A stretch of DNA of 64,000 bases from Sphagnum compactum. Lineage: Eukaryota; Bryophyta; Sphagnopsida; Sphagnales. A model generated the notes under the pieces. That model was not told where the DNA came from. It saw nothing but the letters and a program-made list of their open reading frames with translations, and made no database searches. Positions 50,343 through 62,639 of the stretch are shown here, in pieces. Positions within the stretch are counted from its first letter, which is position 1. Every line of letters starts with the position of its first letter. The stretch is taken from positions 5,146,001-5,210,000 of the forward strand of contig OZ234497.1 of the NCBI GenBank assembly GCA_965153455.1. The letters run 5' to 3'. The translations under genes and the position numbers were made by a program.

Positions 50343-52426
50343 AATAATATTGATTGATCTTTACCCATGCATGTACACTTAGTGGCACGTGAAATACATT
50401 CCATTCGTTTTTACATGACTCCAAGCTTAGTCCCTAGTAATCTAATAATGCAAGTGAACCAAAAAAAAAAAGTTGAAAACTTCTTTCCATAACAATACCA
50501 TACCTTCTATGCCATTTATTTATGTCATAAAATATCTAAACCTCAAGTTTGAAAAAGAAAAAGAAAAAAATTATGTGAAAAAAATTGAAAACATTGGTTG
50601 AATCCATGTTTTAACCTATTAAAACATGACAAAAATGAAATATAGTACATGTGTGGAACACATTTCTATAAAGTCTATGGTACACTCGAGAGCTCCACCT
50701 TTTGAGATCTAATTTGACAATTTTTTGATATATTAAATGCACCTACTTTATAGAAATCAATACTCTTAGTAGTAAGATTTTGACCTAGTTGCATTGCATA
50801 TTAAATTAATTAATTACCTATCAAATGTGCCTTTCTTGAATATTATTACACTAAAAATAAAATTGATATCAACTTCAATATTCCAACCCAAAAAATTTAC
50901 ATGTAGCTTGATATTTTTCTGATACACTTGGCGGTCAATTTACATTCAACCTTAAGAAGAATCATGAGCACTCTTGTTTTTTTTTTTTTTTTTTCTTTTT
51001 TGGCCATGCTCCATTTTAAAATATACAAAAAAATGATTGTTATCTAGACAATCCTCACATATCCTTGGTGGCAATTGATGAACTTTCCTAATTAATAGTA
51101 AGGAAGTAAGCTTGGACATGATTGCTAATGCTTAAAACACTTTCTCATTATGAATATTAATTTTGCATTCCATATGTTGCTCGAATGAATTGTGTTTTAA
51201 GGTCTATTTGAGTCTCTATTATTAGTATTTAGCACATCCAACATGCAATGTTAATTCCTCCCAATTCTTTTGGAACAATGAAATATACAAAATGGTTGAG
51301 TATTTAAGGCTCACCACCTAGACCCATCATTATTGTTGGCCAAGAAAAAAAAATTGTTTCTTGCTACTAGCACTCTTGTAAGACCTTGTTAACATGTGCG
51401 TTTTTATAAACCCGATTTTCACAATGTTAATCATAAATCTTTGTCCAAAGGTATCCTATATGCCATTTTATTGATGCCACTAGGCACGTTCCAACATAGT
51501 CAACACACATGAAAGAATGAATTTTTATGGTTCTCTTCTTCCGTATGACAACAAAGAAAAGAAAAAAAAAGAAAATTATATATAAATAACTTAATTTTAT
51601 TCTTTATATTCTTGGTTGTTGCTTTGCATACATTTGTTTTCGAATGGATCTCATCATTTATTTTTAATTGTGATTACCCAATACAAAGAGAGGACCAAAA
51701 AATTCATTCATGTGGGTGGATGCATTAATGAATGAATTGATTTCAATGTTAGTGCAATTTTTTGCAAGACATATCATTCAATTTTTTTTTTGAGGTCTAT
51801 CAAAATCTAATGGACTTTAAATTATCAACTTTAATACAAAGATAGATATGTCATCACATCGTAAGAAAATGTCCTTAAGTGGGTGGATGTTTGAAGTTGT
51901 AGCACATGTGGCTTTCATTGAGTAATAATGTGTTTATATGTACTCCTTTTGTTGGGGGGGTTTTTTTGATTTTTTTTTAAGGGACTTAGTATGCCTTGTC
52001 CTAAGTCATAAGAAATGAGAAAATGAAGTCCTAAATGGAAGAAATTTTATTAAAAGCTTCAATTATGATCTTTTGAATAGTCAAAACATGACCTTGTTTT
52101 GAAATGTTCTTTTGATTTTCAAATATTTTCTTTCCAAAAGCACATGTTTTGAAGATTCTACAAATAGTTCTATTTGGACTTTATTGATTCATGCCTATTG
52201 CATGATTCCCATCTAACACATGATGATAAAATTGGATTTTGACACGGTCACATTGTAAAATGGACTTTGCAGAGGTTCAATTCTAGCAAAATTGGTCCAC
52301 TTATTCATGCATTCACCTACTTGTGGGCAAGGAATTTACAAACGAATAATGAATTCTTTGGACAAAAAGATAGTGAAAAGTTGGTCATGCATGAGAGATC
52401 ACATGATATACATCTACCCCAAAAGG

Positions 52427-52433
52427 TATAAAT
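52427..52433 (+). promoter_or_regulatory. TATA box of P450 gene 1
   Basis: TATAAAT lies 95 bases upstream of the chosen ATG at 52522. A transcript starting about 30 bases downstream would exclude the in-frame codons upstream of 52460, which supports 52522 as the start. Confidence 0.55.
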
Positions 52434-52521
52434 GGACAACTCAGTGTTGAAGTACTGTCCATTCCAAACACATGTTTGCAAGATACGTCTTGTAGAAGTT
52501 GTCAAAAATAGTTACAATAGC

Positions 52522-54655
52522 ATGAATGTGTTAATGTTTCAACAACTAGTGCAACAATTGAGAAGGTTGTTAGAGAATGATGGGTTCTTTAACATACTTT
52601 TGTTGTTGATCCTTTTGGGAGTCACGGTGTACACATTTCTGTTTAGGAAATCTCATCGATTTCCTCCAGGGCCATTTCCATGGCCCATTGTGGGCAATTT
52701 GTTGATTGTGGGAAAGTCTCCACACATAAAGTTGGCAAACTTGGCCAAACAATATGGCCCTCTTATGTATCTTCAGCTTGGGTCTGTCAACACCTTGGTG
52801 GCGTCTTCTCCAGCAATGGCCAAGGAGTTTCTAAAAAACCAAGATCATGTGTTCCAATATCGTCCACCTTTACTTCTAGTACAAATCGTGGGCAACAATT
52901 GGACTTTTGGAATAATTTCTGGTTCCACTTGGCGATTTGTTAAAAGGCTTTGTTCAAATGAACTCTTTACAATGAAACAACTACAGTCATTCCAGCCCTT
53001 GAGAATGAAAGAGATTCAAGAGACAATCAAAGAAATCTACATGGAGGCCCAAGAAGGGAAAGTGGTGGATGTTAACACCAAATTAACATCATTCTCCACC
53101 AACCATATGACCCAAATCTTGTTTGGGAAAAGGTGATTGCTTGCTTGAAACCATATTAAAATCCTCAACATGCAAGAAATTTATGCAACAAAGGTGGTTT
53201 GGAGCATGACAATACAAGTTCATGTAACCATAAATTTCATTTGTTTTGATTCCCATTTACGTTTATTTCTTATATTTCAATATTCAGTGGCAGGTTTTTG
53301 CATGAGTTCAATTCTTCGAAGAAGCCAGTTTATAATGATAGGTAGATTCTCATTTCATGTATACTGAAATGACCAGTTACTCATTCTTGTTGAACAGGTA
53401 TTGTGGAGTCGGAACTACTAACCAAAAAGAAGCACAATGGTTCAAAGAAATAAATGCTGCAATTATGCATTGGGCTGGTGCTTTCATTGTTGCTGATTAC
53501 ATCCCTTACTTAAAATGGGTGGCCAAACTTCAAGGGATCACCGCCTCGTTGCAAAGGTTGCGGATTCAAATATCATCTTTTATACCAAAGATAATTGATG
53601 AACATAGGAATGCTCCACTTACTACTGATGCAAGTATTCATGAAAGGGCTAAAGACTTTGTGGATGTGCTTATTGCTACACGTGGAGAAAATGGGATTGG
53701 GAACCTTTCTAATGAAGCAATTCAAGATATTACTGTGGTAAGTCGATTGTTTTGACAATTTTTTTTCCAAGAAGTTTGTTTATTTTTACATTCAAGAACA
53801 ACATCCCAAATGTTTTCCTTTTCAATAGGTATTCAATCAATTATATGCCAAAATGTCCATAATGAAAGGATTGATATGTGTGTTATGTATGCAGGACATG
53901 CTTGTAGGAGGAATAGGTACTCCACTACCTTTTTTTTAATGTTTTTCAAAACGTATTCACACCTCTATACCAATGATTATCATAGAAACAGTTTAAAGAT
54001 TTGTTATAGTCATTAATATGCTGAAGTTATTCTAATCTTGTGTGTTTGTGCAGGCTCAATTGTTGGGACGTTGGAATGGGCCATGGCAGAGTTGTTGCTA
54101 CAACCTAACATCATGAAACATGCCCAAAAAGAATTGGACAATTTGGTGGGAACTAATCGTTTGGTTGAAGAATCAGATCTTCAAGATTTGCCTTATATAC
54201 AAGCAATATTAAAAGAAACCTTTCGCCTCCATCCTGCAGCTCCCTTTTTAGTTCCTCATCATTCCATTGAAGCTTGCCAAGTTGAAGGGTACACGATACC
54301 TGCTAACACTCGAGTGATAGTGAATGTCTGGGCAATAGGACGAGATCCTAATTCTTGGGAGAACCCTTTGAAATTTGACCCAGATCGTTTCATGAAACAT
54401 CCTGAGATTGATGTGCAGGGTCAAGATTTTAGTTTGTTGCCATTTGGGAGTGGAAGACGAGGGTGTCCAGGACGTTCATTAGGAATGTTGGTGGTTCAAA
54501 TCATGTTAGCAAGACTTCTCCAAAGTTTTGATTGGTCCCTCCCAAACAATCAACATGATCTTGACATGTCAGAGAGATTTGGTTTGGATCTTAAAAAAGC
54601 AGAACCATTATGTGCGATGGCACATCCTAGGATGCCATCCCATTTTTACCATTGA
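52522..54655 (+). CDS. Cytochrome P450, CYP71-clan (A-type), gene 1 of a tandem pair
   Basis: This is a predicted ER-anchored haem monooxygenase of specialised metabolism; the substrate is unknown. Exons 52522-53132, 53398-53737, 53895-53916 and 54054-54655 join in phase to give 524 aa, normal for the family. Seen in order: N-terminal membrane anchor (residues 22-41), proline hinge PPGPFPWP, I-helix region (318-333), K-helix ETFR (379-382), PDRF and the haem loop FGSGRRGCPG with Cys462. The second gene at 62640 shares its intron positions. Odd points: exon 3 is only 22 nt, and the I-helix reads GGIGSIVGT where A/G-G-x-D/E-T-T/S is expected, so the acid and threonine are absent. The start was chosen by position relative to the TATA box and by comparison with gene 2. 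The exact CYP family cannot be assigned. Confidence 0.92.
53895..53916 (+). other. 22-nt microexon of P450 gene 1
   Basis: The intron acceptor TATGCAG precedes GACATGCTTGTAGGAGGAAT and its last two bases AG, followed by GTACTC. The 22 bases encode DMLVGGI plus one base and restore phase between a phase-0 exon 2 and a phase-1 exon 4. The aspartate-methionine start matches the usual beginning of the P450 I-helix, so the exon is required. Confidence 0.75.
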
Positions 54656-57600
54656 TGTCTTTTACAAGATCAAGTCCTATAATCAAGCAATGCACCCATA
54701 ACTTGTAATATATGTGTTTTTACCAAATGATGATCCTTGATACGTGTTCAAAGATAGATCATCACTTGTTTCACATAGTTTAGTTATGGAACATCGTTAT
54801 TTTACATGGATCCAAACTTTGAAGGAATTGGATTACATCCAATATTTGTAACAAAGCATGTTACTATAATAAAATCTATGTGTAGAGGACATGTGTGGGA
54901 GGACTTTGTACCTACATACAAACTTATTCTATATGTCCTTAAAAACTTGGCCTTCTCCCCTTACCAACTTACATGCTTCTTGCAAGTTGAATGGTGTGAG
55001 GTGGAATTGCTTGTGAGTAATTTGCTGAAATCCAACAGTGTGGTAGTATAGTCCAGGATGGTTTTACTATTGAAAACAATTATGCTCATTAGAATGTAAT
55101 TGTTCTTCTTTGGTGAAAGCATGAGCTAGTGAGATTGTTACAATATTGGGATCGTGAAAACTTTGATTTGTAATCGCTTAGTGTGCATATCATGAACATG
55201 CACAATTGGAGACATTAATATGTGATGAAATTGGATGAGGAAGCAATGTGGTGCACATGATGTCAAGGTTTTTATTTCCACTGGGCAACTCTACTTTCAC
55301 TTGCTGCATCTCTGTCACCTCTGGTTTAAGCAATATATCTTTCAGGGTTCTCTTGGGTCAGGGTGTCTCACCTTTCATGCGACGTGAAACTTTTTTGGTT
55401 AGAAGTTGGGAGAAACAAAGAAGTTGGATTTGAAATTTGGGGTGGTGATTGCTTTGCAAGTTCTGATGCAGCCGTGGGTCTGTGTACATCGATTGAATTA
55501 GTATTTGATGCTCTCTGTATATGTGTATTTGTGTGAGCATGAGAGTTGATGATGAAAAATTCTCATAATCTCATTTTTGGCCACAGGGGGATGGAGTTAG
55601 TCTCCTGGCTGTGAACCAGCACGCTCACAAAACTATCTCTAGACACACTTCAATTGTGTGAACAAGGTGTAGAAATAGAATGCAACAAACCATATTAGAT
55701 CAAGGTAACATGCAAAAGTCAATGTATTAAATAGATCAGCAAAACTTACTCAAACAATTCAACAAGTTTAAATAGAATTATTAGCAAAGAAGTCTCCGTA
55801 GTAGTTGAGCATTTAAAGACTTGGACGGTGACTTCAACGGTGCAGTAGTTGGCACATAAAGAAAAAGGGAGTAGTTGATCCTGTATATATTTGGTAGGAG
55901 AGCTGTAATGAGTCGAGCTTATGTAGTTTTGTATAAATGCATGGTGTTCATCGCTGATCTTTATCGGCTGATGCCTGTGTTTTTCTGTAAAAGTCTATTG
56001 AGTCACAATTTTTTTGAAATTCTTCACAAGGGTCAGAGGCAATCTCCCAACAGGAACCTTTTGTTCCCCATTCCATATATGTGGACTTCTCTCACATCCA
56101 AACTGGGCTCTGCAGGTCTTTGTGATGTTAGGCTCTTTGGAGATCAACCATCACAATTTTGGCAGTGGAAGCAGCAAATTTGGCAAATGAAGTTTAAGAC
56201 CCAAGAGAAGAGGCCCTGGATTTACAAGCTCCACTTGGTACATTTTTACAAACCTAATTCATGTGTTTGCAAAGACTCAGCTCGCATCAGAAGGCCTGAG
56301 AGGTAATTCTGTCCAAAAATTTCCATCCTGTTGTAAGTGTCCAATTGTGAGACTTTTCGTTTTCCCTGAATAAGCAGTCAGTCAATAGAATCCAACAGTA
56401 TTCAGGTGCCTACTTTCTACCCTTCATAAACTACATGGTCTTCTGGCAGATTGTCTGTGATTTGCACATTCTGACTTCAATTTAGGGAGTGTAACTAGTA
56501 GTGGATCCAACGTTTGATGTTGTACATGTTGACACAAAACAGTCTTCAGATAAAGGGATACGTTTCAAGTTCCAATATGCTGAATCCATTTTTCCAGAAT
56601 TTTGTGAGCTTGAATATGCTGTCTACCTTCTCAATAAAATTGAAAATGGTTTGCAATGGAGTTCAATACACTAAAGTTTTTCAAAAACAATTCCCAAGGT
56701 TGTGTGTTGTTGATCCTTCCAAACACTTCTCGTGTTCATGGACATCATCAATTTGACCACCTTCTTCTACCCATGCCAATCAATGGCAACTTCTCTCTCC
56801 TGTTTGCTTTTTTGTTGTCTGCATTTTGCCCTTCAAGTGCAATCACATCCAGATTTTGCAAGAAGAAAAAAATGGGACGAGTGAGGCAGAGTGTTCAAGT
56901 GAGTGCACTATAAAAGATGATGTGAACAAACCCAAAGAACAACAAGCAACCAAATGAAGTGCATACCCAGCCTTGAGGCTTTACCAACAAGGAATACTCG
57001 AGATCAATGAATCATACTTGGACAAAATCCATTCCAATGTATCTCACTCAGACAAAATCAATCTGAAGGGGAAATCAACAAGGGGATTTTATTCCACCCA
57101 AATGACAAGAGAAAAAAATGAGAGATCCATGAGCATAATCAGAAGTTAACTTCTGGGAGTCTAATTGCATTATAAATCAAGAAGTAAAGTCACCTTGAGA
57201 TGAGAAATTTCTGGCATTTAACATGTCTCTAATGTGATGGAATGTGACATCAAAATTGTTTACATAATTTCACAGTTTGATCTGAATTTCAAATTTGTGT
57301 CCTTCTCAATCATGAGATAGTTATAATTTTGGACTTTATAAAAAAATCACTAGAGAAATGAAGCTCCTGTTTCTCTCATTTCTTAAATTGAAAGAGAAAT
57401 TAGTCAAAGCCCACATGAGATGATGGTTTATGCTCATTTTGATCAGTGACATTGTGGTTTTAGGGGTAATTTGGGGTGCTTTGAACAGTACACACAGAAC
57501 TATTATACCATCTCTTTGTCAGTACTATACATCAGAATTATTATTTTTAAATACAGAAAATTAATAAATTGATAATTTTTATTCCCATTTTTCTGATGTA

Positions 57601-58560
57601 GTGTCTAGTGTCAGCAGTGATCATCTCAAAAAAAAGATTTTGCATTATTAGTTGGTGACACATTTGTGCAAAACTCCCCCCCCACCCAAAAAAAGAAACA
57701 TATGTGTTGAGATGTGGTGAATTTTCCCCAAAAAATCATTTTTACAAATTTGGCAATGTTTAAATAAAGAACAGGTGATTTGTGACAGAGTGTTCCGTTT
57801 TGTTTTTGAGGCTTAAAATTTGTGAGAATTTGCCCTCAATACCAGAACCAATTCTCTGATTCTCTGAGAACAAAGGTTATGAGATTAAAGAACTGCCTTA
57901 TAACCAGTAGGGGGTTTGTGCCAGTTCTCATAACCTCACAACACTGGTTTGAATTTTGGACACCCAATAGGGTTGTCTGTAAAGTCACCCTCTCTTTCAC
58001 CCCCTATCCTCTCTTTCAGTGGTATCTGCAAAGTAAGGAAATTTTCAATATGAAATGCTGACATTCAGCATTTAATGCACAAGATTCGAAAGTAATTATA
58101 GTCGTTGTACAGGTAGGAGCAGTGAAAATATATGTAGCAGGAGTGGACTGTGGAGCTGCTAACGAAAAAGGAAAGACACAATGAAACTCAGTTTACCACC
58201 AAAATTGGTGCAAAAACTAGTTTGCGTCCCAGTAATTTCGTTTTGTAGAATTTTCAATCCCAGTTACACGTTTGATGCCCTATTATGCCGAAACTGACCG
58301 CACCCCTAATCGCCTGAATTTACATATAACTTTATTAATCCGCTCTCTCAAATATTTTGATTTGTATAAATAACGATGACAGTGTTTTGATCCTTTTGAC
58401 AATTCCAGAACAACCCTCACTACATTTAATTTGCATATAATTACAGTAGAGTATTCAAGCCCCAGTTATATTGTTTGCTTTCTCGTTGTAATACAAGTCA
58501 CTCAGATTGACAGTTCTAGGCGGCCCATATTGGGCTGCTGTGAAAACTTGGCAGGAAGCC

Positions 58561-58703
58561 CATCTAACAAATCCATTGCCAAAATTGCAAATTGCCAAGT
58601 CACTGCACAAACTTTCTCACTCACATTGAGAAATTTGAGAAATTTTGGCAATGGATTTTATTAGATGTCATGAGGGAGAGGTAAGAAAGTTTCTGCAGTG
58701 ACT
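58561..58703. repeat. Two interleaved inverted repeats
   Basis: Segment A (58561-58586, CATCTAACAAATCCATTGCC plus AAAATT) is inverted at 58641-58667. Segment B (58597-58622, AAGTCACTGCACAAACTTTC plus TCA-type end) is inverted at 58678-58703. The order is A, B, A-inverted, B-inverted, so the two stems cannot nest and would form a pseudoknot-like arrangement. Confidence 0.7.
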
Positions 58704-59571
58704 TATGTCTCCTCTTCTCTTCTCTCAATCTAGAGACAAACCCAAATGATAAATCCATTGATCCAATACATATCATTTGGGGGAAGCAAACTACAAAATC
58801 ACTTCTGACCTTACAATTTTGTTAGGAGGCTGTTCTTGAACTCATCCTACATGTTCTCCCAACAACTATCAGGGTGTTCAGTAAGTGCAATTGCTACAGT
58901 CCCATCGGGTTGCCTGTGTTGTCCACACTGATCTTTTAAGTGCAAATTGCAACTTGCAACAAGGCTATGGTTAAATACCTAGTTTCAGTAAGGGTGCTTG
59001 TCAACAGGACTGAGTCCGAACAACACCTATACCATTTTGCAAATATTTTTGCATGATAAAAAGAGCAAGAGAATGCATAATTTCCGCAATTAATTTTAAA
59101 GCAAGTGTGGACATCTCCAGAGATATGACTTTATTATGTGGTTATTTTTTGATATTTCAAGAACAAAATTGGATGAGAATTGGGGGAAAAACATGTTTTG
59201 TTAATGTAAAAATGTGTTTTTTTCTGGCAAAAATTCACCTATTTTGTGAAATCTAAAAGTTGGAAAAAAAAAAGAAAACCCATTATGTCATCTCCTTGTT
59301 ATAGTTCTAGTATGTCTCTTGGGGTGTATATAGAACAGACGGTTCCAGTTTTATTGAAAATATAAAATTAAAGAATTGCGAGTTATTGTTTTTTTGAAAT
59401 TTTAAAATAAAATAATTTCTGGTTATTTTTTTAAAATTAAGAAAAATAGAATTGAAGAAACCCATGTTCTAGTCATTTAAAAAATGTGGAGAACATGTTT
59501 TCATAAAAACAAATCAGCAAAGAACCATAGCATGACAATAGAATGTGATTTTTAGTTCAGTCGTGGGTCAC

Positions 59572-59815
59572 AACTCATGTCATATGTTTGAGATAAACTT
59601 CATGGTTTTATCCATCATAATGTAGAATATGTGATGTTTATTGTGGCACTTGTTATGTTAATATTGCAAATTGACAACAAGTTGTGAAAATATTACATAA
59701 ATGCCGACCTAATGGCAGATTTCAATTTTTATACAATATGTGTGACAATAAACACCACATATCCTACATTGTAATGGATGAAACCATACAGTTTTCCTTA
59801 CATGTGTCATGAGCC
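59572..59815. mobile_element. MITE-like element with long terminal inverted repeats
   Basis: The left arm core 59601-59649 and right arm core 59741-59787 are inverted copies over about 47 bases with roughly 85 percent identity by eye (CATGGTTTTATCCAT opposite ATGGATGAAACCAT; ATGTTTATTGT opposite ACAATAAACA). Weaker pairing extends outward to about 59572 and 59815. The interior of about 90 bases has no coding signal. A target duplication was not identified. Confidence 0.65.
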
Positions 59816-61900
59816 TTGGCCTACTTTAGTAGAAGAAACCTAGAATTTTGTAATAGGTATTTACTTTGAAATTATTAACTTGAATAGGCATATGACATAG
59901 ATATTTGTTACACATTAACTTGGAAAATTAAAAGAGATTGGGGCTTGTAAAGTATTTTGTATGGATTTTCACCCCCTAACAACAAGATTTTATATGGACT
60001 TAAAAATGGTCTAATAATTGATATTATGATTATCAAGGACTCCATTTTAGTTAGATAATATATAATTAAAATCAAGTGTTAAGGATTTTGCAGCATGTCA
60101 ATTGTATGTTATTCTTAATGAATTTCTTGTTGTTTTTTGTCAATAGTAAAAAATTGGGTATTTAAAAAAATCCATACCACAATGGAAAAATATTCATTTG
60201 ATGTTGGGTTTATGCATAAAAATATTGTTTTGCTGAACATATGAAAAATCGTTGCTCAAAATTTGTGGTTTGTTTTCTGATACATGAATTTTATGAACTC
60301 GGGCAGTGTGGGCAGTTTTAGTTTTATGAGTGAGGTTGGAAGAAAAGTAAATAACTAAACTTGGATGTGAAATATTTTGGCAAGGGTCACAGAGTGTGAT
60401 GAGCACTGCTGGAGGACGTGCTTATATATAGAGACTCAGTCTTGTCAAAGCAGGGTCATGTCTGGGTCATTCCTTGGGAAGTGGGAGAGTGAGAGAGTGG
60501 AGGGAGCCAGCTACTCAATGAGATTGGAATGTGTGGGTCATCTACATACTTATCATTAGCTGGAGTCTGACTTCAAGTTGGAAGCAGCCAATAATGTGGG
60601 CCTCAAAGAGGAAGAAGGGTACTTGCTACGAATATGCTATGCTAGTCCCGTATGGAGGACTATCAAACAGATGACTCCATCATCCATTCTCAAAATTTTA
60701 TCACGGTTTTATAAATAGTCTGCAAACATGGCCCATGTTCTACATCTGCAATAGTTTACTACCGATTCTAGGAAAGAAGTACATCAGTCAGGCAGCTTTC
60801 TTTGCAGAATACGGTTTCATAGAATTCAGAACATCAGGATCAGCTGCGGGATTTTGGTGACTTCTCATTTGCGCATGTGTTCTAGAAATGGTCATTTTAC
60901 ATGTGGGCACAGTTGGGCATGGTTGGTTGGTTGGCAATGCACATGACGCAAGCTGACGATCTGACCAAAGAAGAATCCTCAAATCCATCCAAATGAAAAC
61001 CAGGCACATTCTCCCCTCCCCCCCTCTCTCTCCTTTATACAAGAATGCTGTAGAAAAACAGGCAATCCAACAGGTGGAAAAAACTTAAAAGCTGAATGTA
61101 AACTATGCACCCTCCCCCATACAAAAAGACACACACAAAAGTTCATGACTGTCTGTTTTGTGCTTTCTATAATAGAAGCCTGCCTGCCTGCCTGCCGTTT
61201 GACTTCAAGGTTCTGGTTGCCAACTAGCTGCAGAGTTTTTACCCATCACTTGAGTCTTGCATCAAGAAATGTGCCTACCGATTTTTAGTCCATGGGCGGC
61301 TGTCCATGGGCGGCTGGCCAGCCAGTAATGATTTTTCATCACTTTCCTAGCAAACTGCTTAATGTCTCACTGCAACTCAGCATTCAAAATATGTGCAGAT
61401 GCGGACATGGGAGATGCTGATGCATCATCAGCTGACTGTACAACTTTACAACATGACATTCATGTTTTCACATCTTCATGTCCATGGGTATCAAATCAAA
61501 GCGAAGGGAGCTCGCTGCCTAGTTGCTACTGACACCCAGAACCATCTTGCAACTTGCAAGGGGGAGGGATTGTGGGGTCATTTGAACTCTCTTGGGTTCA
61601 GCTCCAACTTGGACCATAAGATGACAATTCCTTTGTTGGAACATACATCCCTGCACAAATTCTGAAACTTTTTTTGGGTTCTAATAACTCATTAATTTCC
61701 CTACTTCATGTAAATTCTGAAATGCATGCCCACGGGAGCTTTGAACGGATATATATATATATATATAACGATGCAAAAAGAGAAAAAAAACTAAGTAAAA
61801 AAGAAATAAAAACTGTAGCTAGTAACCTAGACGTAAATGTGACAACACCATCATCCCCGAATAAAGACAAAGTAGTAAGTTGCACGCCATCTGTGTCCTT

Positions 61901-62158
61901 CCAATGCAACAGAGCTTCATTATTCCCCCTGACTTTAACGCCATTGATGTCTGTCCCAATGCAACGGAGCTTCATTATTCCCCCTGACTTTAACGCCATT
62001 GATGTCTGTCCCAATGCAACGGAGCTTCATTATTCCCCCTGACTTTAACGCCATTGATGTCTGTCCCAATGCAACGGAGCTTCATTATTCCCCCTGACTT
62101 TAACGCCATTGATGTCTGTCCCAATGCAACCGAGCTTCATTATTCCCCCTGAATTTGA
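61901..62158 (+). repeat. 55-bp minisatellite, about 4.6 copies
   Basis: Units begin at 61901, 61956, 62011, 62066 and 62121 with CCAATGCAAC(G/A/C)GAGCTTCATT, the last one incomplete. Copies are nearly identical, so the array is recent or homogenised. It lies about 480-740 bases upstream of P450 gene 2. Unlike a CRISPR array, it has no variable spacers. Confidence 0.95.
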
Positions 62159-62266
62159 CAATAATTCACGCAGCAGGGTCTTAAATGCAGGCATAGTACA
62201 CAAGTATTGGCTGCATTTCTTTTTCTAATGCTTGCCTAGATGCCTAATTAAAATGTGTCTAGAGAA

Positions 62267-62437
62267 GCCCAGACACATCTTAACGTTGTTGCTGCCCACA
62301 CACATTCGATGAGCCCGTGATTATGCACATTGTGAACGTGTAAGGGCATTAAGAAGCTTTTTTAGCGTCTCTAATTCAGCCACAATGTGCATAAACATCT
62401 TCTTAGTGTCCCTTTAGACACCTAAAATGTGTCTGGG
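62267..62437. repeat. Nested foldback upstream of P450 gene 2
   Basis: The outer arms 62267-62283 and 62422-62437 match through GCCCAGACACAT. The inner arms 62321-62334 (TTATGCACATTGTG) and 62381-62394 are perfectly complementary over 14 bases. The order is properly nested, so the ~170-base segment can fold into one long hairpin. It ends about 200 bases upstream of the P450 ATG and is probably a MITE remnant in the promoter. Confidence 0.65.
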
Positions 62438-62502
62438 CATCATCCATCTTTTGTTGGAAAAAATTTCGAATCACGCTGATTTCACTGTCTCCCCCAAACA
62501 CT

Positions 62503-62508
62503 TATAAG
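62503..62508 (+). promoter_or_regulatory. TATA-like box of P450 gene 2
   Basis: TATAAG lies 137 bases upstream of the ATG at 62640, within a plausible distance for a short 5' leader. It is a weaker match than that of gene 1. Confidence 0.4.
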
Positions 62509-62639
62509 GAGAACATTGCGTTGAAGTTCTGTGTCATTTACAGTTTGCTCGGTGCTCACCCACTTCCACATATGTACTTTAATACAAGAGAGCTCTCGCA
62601 GTTCTAAGTGTTGAACAACAGTCTTTAGCGAGAGCAACT

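Larger units (their letters stand above)
46331..52426. other. AT-rich intergenic DNA before the first P450
   Basis: No gene is supportable. Items seen: a (TTTA)n microsatellite at 48998-49024, a duplicated GGTTCAAACCTTGTGCT phrase at about 49160-49200, a 20-base G run at 49623-49642, the second copy of the dispersed repeat at 49703-49885 and a 51-bp tandem repeat at 50235-50342. Confidence 0.45.
54656..62502. other. Intergenic DNA between the two P450 genes
   Basis: I find no supportable gene. An AATAAA at 54868-54873, 213 bases past the stop of P450 gene 1, may be its poly(A) signal. A 143-codon plus-strand open frame at 55875-56306 matches nothing I know. The region holds the inverted repeats and the minisatellite listed separately, a (CTGC)n run at about 61181-61198 and an (AT)n run at about 61749-61767. 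Confidence 0.45.

Noticed and set aside
52432-52521. Upstream in-frame start for P450 gene 1
   Set aside because: It begins at the TATA box itself and would place 30 unusual residues before the membrane anchor; 52522 fits the family and gene 2.
55875-56306. 143-codon plus-strand open frame between the P450s
   Set aside because: No known motif, no promoter signal and ordinary amino-acid bias; kept only as a remark in the intergenic entry.
61674-62042. Open frames through the 55-bp repeats
   Set aside because: They exist only because the repeat unit lacks stops in some frames; the predicted peptides are repeat translations.
61901-62158. CRISPR-like array
   Set aside because: Units are contiguous with no unique spacers and the context is a plant nuclear genome.
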